Positions 34,272-46,435 of a stretch of DNA of 64,000 nt are shown here, piece after piece. The position numbers and the translations under genes are program-made. The notes under the pieces were generated by a model. It saw only the letters and a list, made by a program, of their open reading frames with translations. It made no database searches and had not been told where the DNA came from. Origin of the DNA: Thuidium tamariscinum (lineage: Eukaryota > Streptophyta > Bryopsida > Hypnales > Thuidiaceae); contig OX344755.2 of assembly GCA_947034885.2 (NCBI GenBank), forward strand, positions 2,792,501 through 2,856,500, read 5' to 3'. The number at the start of each line of letters is the position of its first letter. The stretch's first letter is position 1.

Positions 34272-34345
34272 TATAGTACTATTAATCTTGTGACCAAAAA
34301 TTGCATTTTTGAGCCAAAAATATGAAGTGTTTCTTGCAATCACCC

Positions 34346-35126
34346 AAATGTGTTGCTACATTGTGTAAATTTCATCAAGTACCCATAAACTTTTCAAAAT
34401 AAATTTTTTTTCTTATAATTAGTACCAAGGATTTAAATTATAAGAAGTACCTAATGTCTTCTCCAATTAGAAAATTTTCATTGTGAAAATGTCATGAGCG
34501 ACTAGTACTAAGTGATTGCACTAAATTTGTACTTTCCCATATAATGAATCCCTTTCATGTACTGATTAAGGATTTAACTTACAAGTAACAATGTTTTGAA
34601 AAGTGTGAAAAGAGCACATGAAATATGTCTCACAAAAATCAAATCAAGATTAATGTAATATAGTTTTTAGGGGGCAATTTAATGCTCAATTGCTTCAAAA
34701 AGAAATGGGCAAATTCAAGCATGGAGGAAAAATAACGGCAAATGTGTTGAAAAGCACTAGACTATAATTATAGCCATGCACACCATTGCAACACTATTTC
34801 CAAAACCTCATTTATTTCATTGTGTACAACTAGCTCATACAAAAATTGCATACAAAATTATGTATTTGAAATTGTATACTCAAAATTGGCCTCTTTCAAT
34901 TCAAGCCCCCAAAATGAAGGAGCTAAAAAACTCAAATGTTTTTTTGAAAGAAAGACCATATAACCAATTAACCATCAATTCTAAAATCTAAAAAAAACTT
35001 GGGCCATAGAGGCTTAAAGAAAATAAATTTCACTTTAACACCGTTATTCACATGTCAATGAACACAAATCTATAAAGACACAAACTAACCTATAAATGCT
35101 GTGGAAGATATTTTTTGAACAATAGA
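34346..35126. other. AT-rich intergenic DNA
   Basis: Nothing recognised apart from similarity of about 34370-34530 to 38145-38300 (shared text AGTACCTAATGT and GAGCCATTAGTACT-like phrases). The frame 34776-34991 is not convincing. Confidence 0.4.
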
Positions 35127-35344
35127 CACTACAAGAGAAAGGGGTGTTTTAAGTATATTCCTAGAGATAACATTTTAAGTAATGACCTTTTTAGGAGACT
35201 TAAAGTAAGAAATAAGTGTCTTTTTAATAAAATTTTACTAAAAAGACACTTATTTCTTACTTTAAGTCTCCTAAAAAGGTCATTACTTTAAAATGTTATC
35301 TCTACAATAGGAATATACTTAAAACATCCCTTTCTCTTGTAGTG
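35127..35344. mobile_element. 218-bp palindromic CACTA MITE
   Basis: Ends CACTACAAGAGAAAGGGG and its complement. The arms pair almost to the centre (TTAAGTATATTCCTA, GTAATGACCTTTTTAGGAG). It is flanked by a perfect 3-bp repeat AGA (35124-35126 and 35345-35347). This is a textbook CACTA/EnSpm-type MITE with no coding capacity. Confidence 0.88.
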
Positions 35345-35649
35345 AGATGATAAGAAAATCATTCTACCTAGGATGGAAGTGTACCTATTCATCCTCAAAA
35401 AAAATTGTGAAAAGGTGTGGCTTTCCGCAATAGATTGACTTCTAAAAAATACTTTTGGATTTTTTGTCTAGATGATTCACAATATACTAAATGTAGTGAA
35501 TGTAGTGTCTCCAACCCATCTTTTACTAGAAGTGCACATCAATCCTCAATTTGTTTTTTTAGGCTCACAGCAGGTAAAATACCAGAAGATATTGATGGTC
35601 GAAAAACCTATAATGAATAGTTGGACATCTACATATTAATATAATGAAA

Positions 35650-36546
35650 TTAACCCCTAGAAGACCAAGCTGTGTTTTTTGGCAATATAACAATATTATG
35701 GATGGAGTTTTGTTTTGTTTTCTTTGAAATTTTCACACAATGTCTACCCAAAGAGTAGCTTCAAGGCTCAACAATTTTCATAACTTTTGACAACATCATT
35801 AAAAAGTGATTGCATGATATGTCATCTTCATTGCTAGACAAGCAACCTCGAGAGGTCAAAAATATTTTAAAAATATTTTTTAAGAAAATAAAAATTTGCA
35901 ATTGATTCTCTATGTTTATATAGACATGAGAAACTTTGAATTATTCCATTTGAATTAATTAGATGAAAGTTATGAGGACTTTTTATTTGCGGGTATATAT
36001 AATTTTCAAGGCTAGGTTGGGTCATTGTCAAAATCATCCTTTTTGGTATAGTGTGAATCATTTACTTAAAAAAATAAATCAAAAGTGCTCATTAGAAGTC
36101 AAACTACTATGCATTTTGCAAATACTTCTTAGGATGAGATTATGCACTTGTTTTGATGTTTAACAAGATTTTTTGTCACATTTGATTTCTCTAATTTGTA
36201 GTGTCCTTATAAGATTAAAGACCAAGAATAGTCCAAATTTTGAAGATTGTGAAGATGTAGTTTTAAGTGCAACTTAAAAAGGTAATTCAATGATGACTTT
36301 CAAACAATAATTGTAAAATTATAATCTATAAATCATATCTATATATTTAAATCAATTAGTATACAAACCAATACTTTTCAATAAAATTTAAAGCCAAAAA
36401 TTGAATGTTATTTTTCTAAAATTTTGAGTAAATATTTTTTTGTTTTTACAAGATTTTTCTCCCTCGAAGTTTAAAATGCTAAGTTCTATTCATAACAATT
36501 TCTAAAGATTTATATTTTATTTCTAATTTGTTGCTTTTGAAGGGTC
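35650..36546. mobile_element. Family B element
   Basis: Starts TTAACCCCTAGAAGACCAAG, very like a piggyBac end, and continues through the standard family text (ATAACTTTTGAC, AGATGAAAGTTATGAGG). The right end is degraded, near GAAGGGTCAA at 36539-36548. No transposase frame. Confidence 0.55.
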
Positions 36547-36608
36547 AATTTTTTAATTTGGAAAGATTATTTTTTCAGTCTAGACCTAATGATACCTATT
36601 GAATAATA

Positions 36609-37172
36609 CTCCCTCCGTCCCAAAACGATCTTCATGTTGGCCTTAATTTTTTGTCCCAAAATGATCTTGTTGCTTTTCATGACATACAAATTTGTTAAAT
36701 TTTGATTTTGATTGTTGTTTAGGACTAGCAAAACAACTTTAAGCCATAATTTCCCTTCCATTCATGCAATTATCAATCAAAAGACAAAAGAAATGACTAA
36801 AGGGGTCAATTAACACTTTTTATTCATACTTTTTGCATCTCTTTGAGTGTTGCCTACTTGAAATAGGTGAAGCTTTGGTAGGTGGAACAAATGTTCACAC
36901 ATGGTCTTAGGCCCATACTAATTGCCCACAAAATGACAATTTCAAATTCAAAATTTAAGTGTCCACTGGTGCTTTTTGAAAATGCCTCTGAAATTCTATT
37001 TTTCTATATTCTAAAATTATACTTTGGAAAACGCTTTTAGAACTCAAAGTTTCTAAAATGCTAAGAATGAACTAAGCTTTGCTTATAAATCCAAGGGGAT
37101 TTTAAATTGTTATTTTTAGCCTTATTCCATAATATTTTGTTAAATAGGAAGATCATTTTGGGACGGAGGTAG
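36609..37172. mobile_element. 564-bp Stowaway/mariner MITE
   Basis: Left tip CTCCCTCCGTCCCAAAACGA, right tip TCATTTTGGGACGGAGGTAG, flanked by TA (36607-36608 and 37173-37174). The CTCCCTCCGTCCCAAAA tip is the classic Stowaway sequence of flowering plants. No open frame. Confidence 0.88.
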
Positions 37173-37174
37173 TA

Positions 37175-37623
37175 GAATTTTTGCAAAGCAAACTCTTTAG
37201 AATTTATATAATACATAAATTAAACTAATATATGAATCTTCCAAAAATGACAGTTGAAAAAATTTAATTTTACATACTAGAGATGTATTTGTATTCATCC
37301 ATTACTCAAGATTTGAATACTTGGTCCTTCAAGGATCCAATACAATACATTCATAATTTCACAATGACCATTTTAGATTTGCCTTCAAACCAAGTAGTGC
37401 TACAAGCTTTCACAAATGGGGAGAGATTTTTTTTTCCCCATATTCATCATGAACATAAAAGCCTACTTCCTATTGTTTTTTGAATTCTACAACCTCTCCT
37501 ACCAAATCCAAGGTCTAGGATTCCAAAATTTTCAAATTTTATTTCCCACAATAAATAATTTGTTCTTGTATGTTCTCCAATGTAATTATTTGAAACAAAA
37601 TTCCACACTATTTGAATTATTTG
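37175..37623. other. AT-rich intergenic DNA
   Basis: Nothing recognised. The frames at 37283-37658 overlap each other and have no domain. Confidence 0.4.
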
Positions 37624-37870
37624 TAAAGTCCCCCCACTTTGAGCATAACTTTTTTTGAAGTTAAGAATGCAACTATAGTTGAAGCATCAAACTTTTTTAC
37701 AAGATACTTATATCTTCAAAAGTGGGGATCAAACTTTTTTAAGCACCATTTTGATGAAAAAATAACTTTCATACCCACTTTTATTTCGACTTTTTTAACT
37801 CAACCGGCTTTTTCACAAAACTCATGAGTTAAAACCCCGGTTTAGTATACTTCACAAATAACTCAATTGC
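37624..37870. repeat. Dispersed 245-bp repeat, family E, copy 1
   Basis: About 85 percent like 63306-63546 by eye, sharing AGTGGGGA.CAAACTTTTTT, CAACCGGCTTTTTCACAAA and AACCCCGGTTTAG. The ends TTATTTGTAAAGTCCCC and ACTTCACAAATAA are complementary, so it is probably a small MITE. A fragment of the same end lies near 39000-39035. Confidence 0.75.
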
Positions 37871-37872
37871 CC

Positions 37873-38147
37873 CCTCAAAGAAGGCTCACAGGGGTACTAG
37901 TGGAGTCAAGCCTTTCAACTTATCATACTAATTTAGTAATGAATGTGTGAAAAGTTTAGTAATGAATGTGAGAAAATTCTTTACATCATTGATTGAATAG
38001 TCATTATTCTATTAGATTGAGTTACCCGTATGTCATTAGAGTGAGGGACAATGAGTGACAATTTAGTTGTATCGAATTATCGATGGACTTGGCTGAGTGT
38101 GGGTCTGTTAAAAAATTAGAGTATTTGAACAGATCGATATCCTATTA
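37873..38147. repeat. ~270-bp block duplicated at 40337-40605
   Basis: Both copies start CCTCAAAGAAGG and run through GAATTATCGATGGACTTGGC to the GATCGATAT stretch. Each holds a 22-bp tandem duplication of TTTAGTAATGAATGTG. Non-coding. Confidence 0.85.
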
Positions 38148-38449
38148 AAAAACTCTCACTCATTGTACTAAAAACACATGAGCCATTAGTACTTAATTGC
38201 ACTAAATTTGTCCTTCTTCAAATAAAATAATCCCTCAATGTACTTAAAATTTGAATGACAAGAAGTACCTAATGTTCCATTATCCAATAAAAAAACATGT
38301 ACCTTTATAAACATCATGATGTCAAAATGGGTGGAAATAGGGGAAAAAAATTGTCCTTTCTTTGATAAGTACACATTTAAATCCAATTAAGGACCCCAAT
38401 TGAGGCCATTTTAGAGGCCTCTTTGAGAGTTCAAAATTTCTCTAATGCT
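38148..38449. other. AT-rich intergenic DNA
   Basis: Partly similar to 34370-34530. No gene or element end was recognised. Confidence 0.4.
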
Positions 38450-39154
38450 ATCACATTGGGTGTTGATTAGTTTTTTTGTCATAACTTTTGTATTTTGGCT
38501 CCAAATGATTCAAATTTCATACACAAGGTACTTGTGACTATTATACACATTGTCTAATTTTTTTGAAATTAAAAAAAAATATTTTACTATTTAATAATAG
38601 CCTCCAATATAATGTCACACTTACCATTTGGGATTTTCATTTAACAATTGAAGCCTCCAAAAGTTTCATGCTTTGTTTTTTCAAAAGAATTCTTAAGATC
38701 ACAAAATGGAGTAGTAAAAGTTCTAGTAGCTTTAGAAAGGTTAAAGATCAAATTTACAAATTCAAATGTAAATTTATTACTATGTTTATGAACAATATTT
38801 CACATTGTTTTTCATACAACAAAAACTGGGCATGAAACTCATGGTCAACTTTCAACCTCCATATCTTCTAATGTATAACTTAAACATCTGAAATGATTAG
38901 ATTTTTGAATTTGTAAGGGTTCAATTAGTCTTGAAAGGTGGAAAAAGGTTCATTGAATAATCCAAGCTTTTAGTTATTACCGGTCAAAGGAAAACACACC
39001 ATGAAAACACCGGTTTTGGACTTTACAAATAACTCTATTGTCTATATTTTATTATTTCAAAAATATATATTTCTTAACTTTAAAGTACTCCAAAGAAACC
39101 TGAATTTTGTGGCAAAACACAACAAATTGTAAAAAAGTTTCTTGCAATCATCCT
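38450..39154. mobile_element. Rearranged family A copy, interior replaced
   Basis: 38450-38650 matches 28795-28995 and about 39040-39154 matches 30155-30268, the two ends of the outer element there. Between them the sequence is different and includes a family E fragment (38995-39035). The copy is a mosaic left by deletion and insertion. Confidence 0.6.
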
Positions 39155-39714
39155 AAAAATCATATATTCCATTATAAAGTGGTATTCGGATTCCATTTGG
39201 TCTAGAAGTATACTAAAAAAATCATCTATTTCATCAAAACAAACTAGGTTAGTATATATTTACGTTCCATGCACATGTCTTAAATAGTGGTAATAGTTGT
39301 AGAATTATGCAACCCCATATGCAACTAGTTTAATCAAATTGTCACTAGATAGAAAGAAATTAGTTTAGTTTTTTTCAAATATTAGCAACACTTAAAGCAT
39401 TCATATACAAAATTTAGCTTGCTCTAAAGGAATCATGTAGTATATAATCGACAATAAATAATCAAATATCAATGAATCTAGCCAATGAATAGCAAGTCAA
39501 ATATTTGATATAACCTTCTCTTTTGAATTCAGTTAATGAATTTTGGAGATTTCTCAAAAAGTTAATTAAAAATGGATTATGAGTATAAGCCATGGCTTCA
39601 CTCTTTTAAATTTTCCAATGCCAAGAGGCAATGAAAAAAGACGAGAGGTTATGCATTCTTTAGTAGATTAGATATTCATTGTGAGAATATCTTTGAAATT
39701 TGATATGTACCATG
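39155..39714. repeat. Second copy of the 30269-30835 block
   Basis: Nearly identical to 30269-30835. Ends at GATATGTACCATG, where a family A element begins in this copy only. Confidence 0.85.
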
Positions 39715-40336
39715 GGTGAATGCAAGAAGCACTTGTACTATTTGTTGCATTTTACTACAATATCCATGACTTTTTCTAGAGTACTTTAAAATTAGAATTT
39801 TTTTTGAAAAATATGAACAATGTATACACCTTTAAGATGAAGTTTTTCATTGAAGGAAATTGATAGAAAAATTCTATAAGTAGGAGAACTTAAAAAGCAC
39901 AAAACCTCAAGAAAATACATACCTTCATGTTTTAATTTGGGAAAAATAGTAAAAATAAGTAAATACAAAAAATAAAAGTGTCAATTTGCAACAATTCTAT
40001 GGAGATGGTAATCCACCAAAAAAACCACCAAAATAATATTTTATATGCTTCAAAATTCAAGCAGAAAGAAGCTCACTTTGTAGACTTCCACACCACATAA
40101 AAATAATTTTTTTCAAAATTCCTCGTGTGGAGAGATGTAAGTCTACTAAAAGACCATTTCGTCCAAATTTCATCTCAAAATCATTAAAAAAAGATACTCC
40201 TTAGTACTAAAAACCTCCAAATTGTCATTTGTGATATTTAATCATTAGTACTATTTTAATATTAAACTATTTTTTAAAATTATGAAAAAATTATGTAAGG
40301 TGCATGATAGTCATGAGTACCTTCTCTACAAATCTT
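39715..40336. mobile_element. Family A MITE, right end lost
   Basis: Begins GGGTGAATGCAAGAAGCACT and follows the forward family order to the CTTCTCTACAAATCTTG block. There it breaks into the duplicated 40337-40605 block instead of reaching its right inverted repeat. The uninterrupted counterpart of the left junction is at 30835. Confidence 0.78.
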
Positions 40337-40605
40337 GCCTCAAAGAAGGGTCACAAGGGTACTAGTGGAGTCAAGCCTTTCAACTTATCATACTAATTTA
40401 GTAATGAATGTGTGAAAAGTTTAGTAATGAATGTGAGAAAATTCTTTATTGAGTAGTCATTATCCTATTAGATTGAGTTACCCGTATGTCATTAGAGTGA
40501 TGGACAATGAGTGACACTTTAGTTGTATCGAATTATCGATGGACTTGGCCGAGTGTGTGTCTGTTCAAAAATTAGAGTATTCGAATAGATCGATATTCTC
40601 ATGTA
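40337..40605. repeat. Second copy of the 37873-38147 block
   Basis: Same order and internal tandem duplication as 37873-38147, with scattered substitutions and one small deletion near 40445. Confidence 0.85.
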
Positions 40606-40919
40606 AAACTCTTCCGAACTGCCTAACCAAAACAAGGGGCCTTTGAAGCTCTCGAACTGAACCTGTTCGTGGCACTGCAATGCCTCGGATTGTCCAGTTC
40701 TCAGTTTCAGATCAGGAATTAGTTCTGAGCAATCGTTTCCTCACATAATGATGAGGACGATCAAGGTATTTCAAAAAACAATGCAAGAAAACTCTTGTTA
40801 TACATTCATCATGGCAAACTCGTAAGTGATCTATACCACAACCACGAGCTCTGGAAATTTCGGCACGCTGCTGCTACATAAGCTTGTACCTTCTAAATGT
40901 CCTGCAGAAGATAGACACA

Positions 40920-41922
<1,003 letters not shown>

Positions 41923-41990
41923 GGTGCCTGCAGAGCGACGACGAAACGAAGAACAGCAGCGGGCTGGCGATGGCGCAGTGCAGGGGCGAT

Positions 41991-42045
41991 TGGGCCGAGC
42001 ACAAGAAAGAGCTACATCGACGAGGAGGTAGGACTTTCTAGGGTT
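41991..42045 (-). promoter_or_regulatory. Telo-box and site II motif upstream of RPS18
   Basis: TGGGCC on the plus strand at 41991-41996 (site II element) and CTAGGGTT at 42038-42045 (AACCCTAG on the gene strand, a telo-box) lie 70-125 bp upstream of the start codon. This pairing is known for plant ribosomal protein genes and links them to growth and the cell cycle. Position and identity are seen; function is by analogy. Confidence 0.65.
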
Positions 42046-42149
42046 GGAGGGGTTTGGAAGGGTTTTAGGACTTCGAGCTCCGATTCGGGCCGGCGGGCCT
42101 GCAGTGTCCATCCATCCATATCCAATGGATGAAATGTCTGAAAATCCTC

Positions 42150-43268
42150 TTCTACCTCTTTAATATCACCTTCTCTAATATCATAATTTATTCACTTAAG
42201 GGAATATAAGTACCTAGATTGAGAACCCCTATTTCGGTAAGTGCTTGTTCTATTTTAATTAATTCATGCTCTCAAGTTGAAATGTTGAAATATTAATTCA
42301 AGAATGTTATCAAATTTTAATTTTTTTGCAATAAAATTGCTTAAAAATTTTGTAATAGAGAGTGCTTTGGGGTTTTAATGGGGAACGATACCCTTTTATA
42401 ATTCATACCTTTCAATTGATGTTGATATTCTACATCAAAACAACATTTGGTCTTTTAAAATGTTGGTGGCCATTCTATCAAACCATGCCCCCATAATGAC
42501 ATCTAAATTTTTATTAATAGTAGGTGCAAACATATCCTAATTTTTAAGTCCTAGTACTCATAATTTTAGTGGCACAATAATATATCTCTTAACTCTTGAA
42601 GGGGGACCTATAACCACTCATTTCCAGCTTCATTGCCCATCATTTAGTTTGCTACCATTTTGGAACTAGATATGTATGAAATTTTTTATATCTATTTTTT
42701 AGGGATGAAATTACATATCTTTTTTACCCCATAGATTTTTTAGTTTTTTTAAGAAACATTGATTATTACAAGAATATTCGTAGAATAAGTAAAGAAAAAT
42801 CAAATCAAATAGAAAATTATTTTTAAGAAAATATGAGAATTTCACCATGTGGATACAATTATACATTATAATAATAAGTATCATGGTGTAAACCTAATTT
42901 CCTTGTCATTCTATAATTAGAATGCACAAACATTGAAAATATATGCAAAGTTCAAATTGCAATAAATCATTTAATATTGTGAGTTTAAAAAAATTCCATT
43001 TGGAGTTGAAACTAGAGTAGATGGCCCTCATTTAGTTACTTGGGCTCAAACTCAAAAAATATTGTTTTTTGGAGAAATTTCAAATGTAAAAGGGAATAAA
43101 CAACTTCCCCAAATACATTGAATATTTTGAAATCTCTTTATTTTACTTACTTCACAATTATGTGCAAATAAACACTAGCTCAACTAAAAACTGAATTGGA
43201 TATTTTTTGTAACTCAACATGAAAGGTCAATAAGAAAAAGAGGATGAAAAAATGGATTCTAATTTCTC
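42150..43268. other. AT-rich intergenic DNA with dispersed repeats
   Basis: 42320-42470 is the reverse complement of 10050-10200. 42550-43090 resembles 1655-2160 and 54090-54230, starting around TTTTAGTGGCACAATAA. No gene is seen. Confidence 0.5.
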
Positions 43269-44200
43269 TTAACCCCTAAAGGACCAACATGCAAAATTTG
43301 GCAACACAACAATTTTGGGCAAGTACATGTGAGTGGAAATTTTTATATTTTGAGCCCAAATTTTAATAGAAGGTGGGGACAAGGAATATCTTCAATCTGT
43401 ACTAAAAATCAAGATATTTGGGAATACGAATAAAAAGTTATGGCCTATTTGTTACTTTTTTTCATAACTGGGCAATTGGGGCAAATTGGAAAAAATCTCT
43501 TTTTTCATGAACAAAAATTTGAAATTAATTTTCTTCATTTACATATACATGGAAAACTTTGAATCATTCCATTTTGATTAATGAGTCAAAATTTATGAGT
43601 TTTTTTTGTTTGTGGGCAATTATAGATTGTCTACTCTAAAATAAACTTTGAAGTCCTTTATTTTACTCAATTTTCAATATTTAAAAAATAAATAAAATCA
43701 TAGGATGTAGATTGTTTATTACAACATTTCAACCATTGGGATTGACATTTTTCAATTTTATAAATAAATTTTTAACAATTTTGTATTTTCAATCATTTGC
43801 CTATTTCTTTTTACTTACTATTTTTTCCTATATGTTGTACAATTCTAAACAATTTGAAATTTTTTAGGCAAATAACCTACTTGGCCTCAAGAATGAATCC
43901 AAAGAGGCACTAACATTTTGGACCATTTTTCATATGATTTTTGCCTTCTGAAGTGCAGCTGCCTTGTTTTCTACAGGGTGAAAAAAATGATTGTTGAACA
44001 TTCAAATGCAAATATCTTGCTATTTACACTGTGGAAAACTCTGAAATTTTTTCCATGTGGTTACTTATTAATTTACTACAAAATCCTATGCTTACAAATC
44101 TCGAAAAATGTTTTTCAGAAAAAAATTGATACTAATACCAAAAATATGGCAATTTTTGACCAATTTTGGAGTAAACATAGTCAAGGGACTTAAAGGTTAA
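43269..44200. mobile_element. Family B TTAA-bounded element, well preserved
   Basis: Starts TTAACCCCTAAAGGACCAAC and ends AAGGGACTTAAAGGTTAA. 932 bp, no transposase frame. Used here as the reference for the family: the CAACACAACAATTTTGGGCA block on the left, GTAGATTGTTTATTACAACA in the middle and CAAATGCAAATATCTTGCTA on the right. Confidence 0.75.
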
Positions 44201-44663
44201 GGTCTCTAGATTGTCATCTGAACACTATAGAATGGATAATTGGAAACGTAGGCTCAATTTTTTAGCTTCAATAATGTTGTGAATTGATTATCTTTCTTTG
44301 TCGACATTGTGTTTTCTATCAAAAATAAAAATAATGTGAATTGATTGCCATAAGAAGCTATATTTATTGAATGTTGTGTTTAGTTTATATACAAAGTATT
44401 AGACCATCCCCACCACATGGATCAAAATTTGACTTAAAACCAGGCCCTTTGCAAGGCAGATGACAATGACCCATTCCAACTAGAGTTTAAGAGCCCCACT
44501 ACTAAATAGTGCAAACAACCCTCTATAAGATTTTTTGCTTTTTTTAATCAAGTTTTTCAATTTATTTGCCTTGAATTAAAACCCCAAAACATGGTCTTCT
44601 TTTTTCCTTTGAGGACTCATTCTCCTTGCTTGATCAAGGAGATCTCAAAATATTTTGAATTTG

Positions 44664-44746
44664 CATTGGAGCAAGGCTCCTTATTTTCCTATGGGTTGGA
44701 GCACCACCCTCCACCCCATGGGGCTATAAGGAGCCTTGCTCCAATG
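44664..44746. ncRNA. Hairpin 1, stem about 30 bp, possible small-RNA precursor
   Basis: CATTGGAGCAAGGCTCCTTA pairs with TAAGGAGCCTTGCTCCAATG perfectly (20 bp). An inner CCTATGGGTTGGAG / CTCCACCCCATGGGG pairing makes the stem longer. It lies in a MITE. That a transcript exists is unknown, so this is a structural call only. Confidence 0.5.
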
Positions 44747-44788
44747 TAAACTCACTTTTCCTACATTCACTTGAAGTGGATGTATGAA

Positions 44789-44923
44789 GGCTTGGGTTTT
44801 CATGAGAAGTGGAGCTCACTACATCCTCTTGGGGTGGAGGGAGGAGTTTCAATATGGATTGGAACTCCTCCCTCCACCCCAGGAGGATGTAGTGAGCTCC
44901 ACTCCTCATGAAAAATTCAAGCC
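44789..44923. ncRNA. Hairpin 2, stem about 60 bp, possible small-RNA precursor
   Basis: GTGGAGCTCACTACATCCTC pairs with AGGATGTAGTGAGCTCCACT, and GGGGTGGAGGGAGGAGTT pairs with AACTCCTCCCTCCACCCC, around a loop of about 14 bases (CAATATGGATTGG). The outer TTTTCATGAG / CTCATGAAAA pair extends it. Length and near-perfect pairing suit a young microRNA-like or siRNA-producing hairpin. Both antisense open frames across it are by-products of the palindrome. Confidence 0.55.
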
Positions 44924-45277
44924 AAGATGGATTTCATTTTTCATCTTTTTGGAGACAAAAAAATGTCTCATTTTTGTACATGAAACTACCTGTAAGCATT
45001 TCATTTAAAAAAAAATTGAAATTGGATGGTTAGCAGGGGTTTGTACCTTGATTTTGGGGTCAAAAGTACAATCAAACTTCCTTCCAGACCCTAGCTTAAA
45101 CTCAGCATTTTTCCGTTTGCCCAATAAATTTGGCCACACCTAGCCATATTTTAAGTCTTAATTTGCGCGCGGTAGGATACAGATGGTTGGCTAACCCGGC
45201 CAAATACCTAGTTTGAGTCATATTTTGAGTTGTAATGGGGATGGTCTTAGTCATACTAAAGGCATATGTATAATTGG

Positions 45278-45571
45278 CGTGACTTTAAATCCTGTAAACA
45301 AAACTGATTTTGCGCAGCTGGATATATAATATATCCCAAGGTAAATATTGAAATTTTTTATTTTTTTCAAATTTTTTATTTTTCAAATTTTGAATTCATA
45401 TTTGGATTCAAAGACCCATAGTAGATAGGAAAGACCTTGACACAACCAAAAAAAACAAAAAAACATAAGCCCCAAAATCCTTATGAACCCTTGATAAAAC
45501 AAGTTTTACCTACTAGGGGCTTGATTTATCTGTGCCACATCAGTTTTGATTACAAGGTTTAACGTCTTGCA
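45278..45571. mobile_element. Inverted-repeat MITE with an 8-bp flanking repeat
   Basis: Left AAACAAAACTGATTTTGCGC and right GTGCCACATCAGTTTTGATT are complementary. TATAATTG stands on both outer sides (about 45270-45277 and 45572-45579 within a few bases), a target duplication of hAT or Mutator size. The interior resembles, in reverse, the 127-bp repeat unit at 13893-14148. Confidence 0.6.
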
Positions 45572-45579
45572 TATAATTG

Positions 45580-46204
45580 TATATAACTTATCACTCGATA
45601 CATTCCTTAAGCTCAAGTCCAAGATTTGGTTTTCCTTTTACCTCCAATAAGTAGGTGTACTTAATTAGTGAACTAATGGAATACATCCCTACAATTCTAG
45701 ACTTTTTGCAACCATTTTTGACTCATTTTTTTTTATTAATTCAAAGATTGAAGTCATTAAATAAAAGATAAAGAGGCTTCAAATTGATCATTAAGTTGTC
45801 TACCTATGAGAAAATATGTAAAATATATCCCGTTAGATTCATAGCAAACTTCAAATGAACATTCAATTCCAAAGCCCATAGTACTAGCGTATCGGTATTC
45901 ATAACCAAATGAGGGAAATTATACAAGATTGAGTTCACTTTGTATTTGATATGAATTTTCTTCACTTATTTTTTGAAAGAATCAAAGCAACTTCAAATTT
46001 AAAAAATATATATAAATTCTTTAAAGGTGGTTGGAAAAATCTAATTTCAACTCTAAAAAATTAAAATTAAAAATTTGAGGAGTATAATAACACACAATGA
46101 GAACCACCACTAATAGAATTATAGTCGATGAAGACTAGAATGAACAAGTAAATCAAACCAAGGGTTGATTGAGTAGACTTGAAAGCTATTTCAAGTCAAT
46201 TTGG
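45580..46204. other. AT-rich intergenic DNA
   Basis: No gene or element end was recognised. Confidence 0.45.
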
Positions 46205-46435
46205 TGTATGGCAAATTTTGATAAAATGGCAGTACTCAATATGCCATTTTTAGACTACGTGGTTTGAACTAAAAATTGACATCTAGCCATCTAGGACAGG
46301 TGTAGATTTTTACACAACTTAGACATATGTAGATTTCTAAAATTTATAACAAAATTAGATTTAAGACCGCGCAATCTGAACTATTAAAAGTGTCAAACTA
46401 TTGGAATACCACCATTTTAATGAAATTTGCCATGT
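46205..46435. mobile_element. Palindromic MITE, family F, short form
   Basis: ATGGCAAATTTTGATAAAAT on the left pairs with ATTTTAATGAAATTTGCCAT on the right, and inner TGGCAGTACTC / GGAATACCACC pair loosely. The longer relative is at 20912-21335. Confidence 0.72.

Larger units (their letters stand above)
30945..34345. mobile_element. Possible 3.4-kb composite with family A ends
   Basis: GGGTGATTGCAAAAAACACT at 30946 and the complement GTGTTTCTTGCAATCACCC at 34327-34345 are good family A ends facing each other. The contents include a polypurine tract, a family B element and a short Stowaway element. It could instead be two unrelated solo ends. The first 170 bp and last 100 bp resemble family A interior only weakly. 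Confidence 0.35.
44402..45246. mobile_element. PIF/Harbinger-like MITE, 845 bp
   Basis: Ends GACCATCCCCACCAC and TTGTAATGGGGATGGTC, flanked by TTA (44399-44401 and 45247-45249), the target of PIF/Harbinger elements. The inner parts pair through a TGACTTAAA/TTTGAGTCATA motif. It carries two separate strong hairpins and no transposase. Confidence 0.78.

Noticed and set aside
44724..45008. Near-identical frames on opposite strands encoding the same HYILLGWREEFQ text
   Set aside because: This is a by-product of the palindromic hairpin: the two strands read the same sequence.
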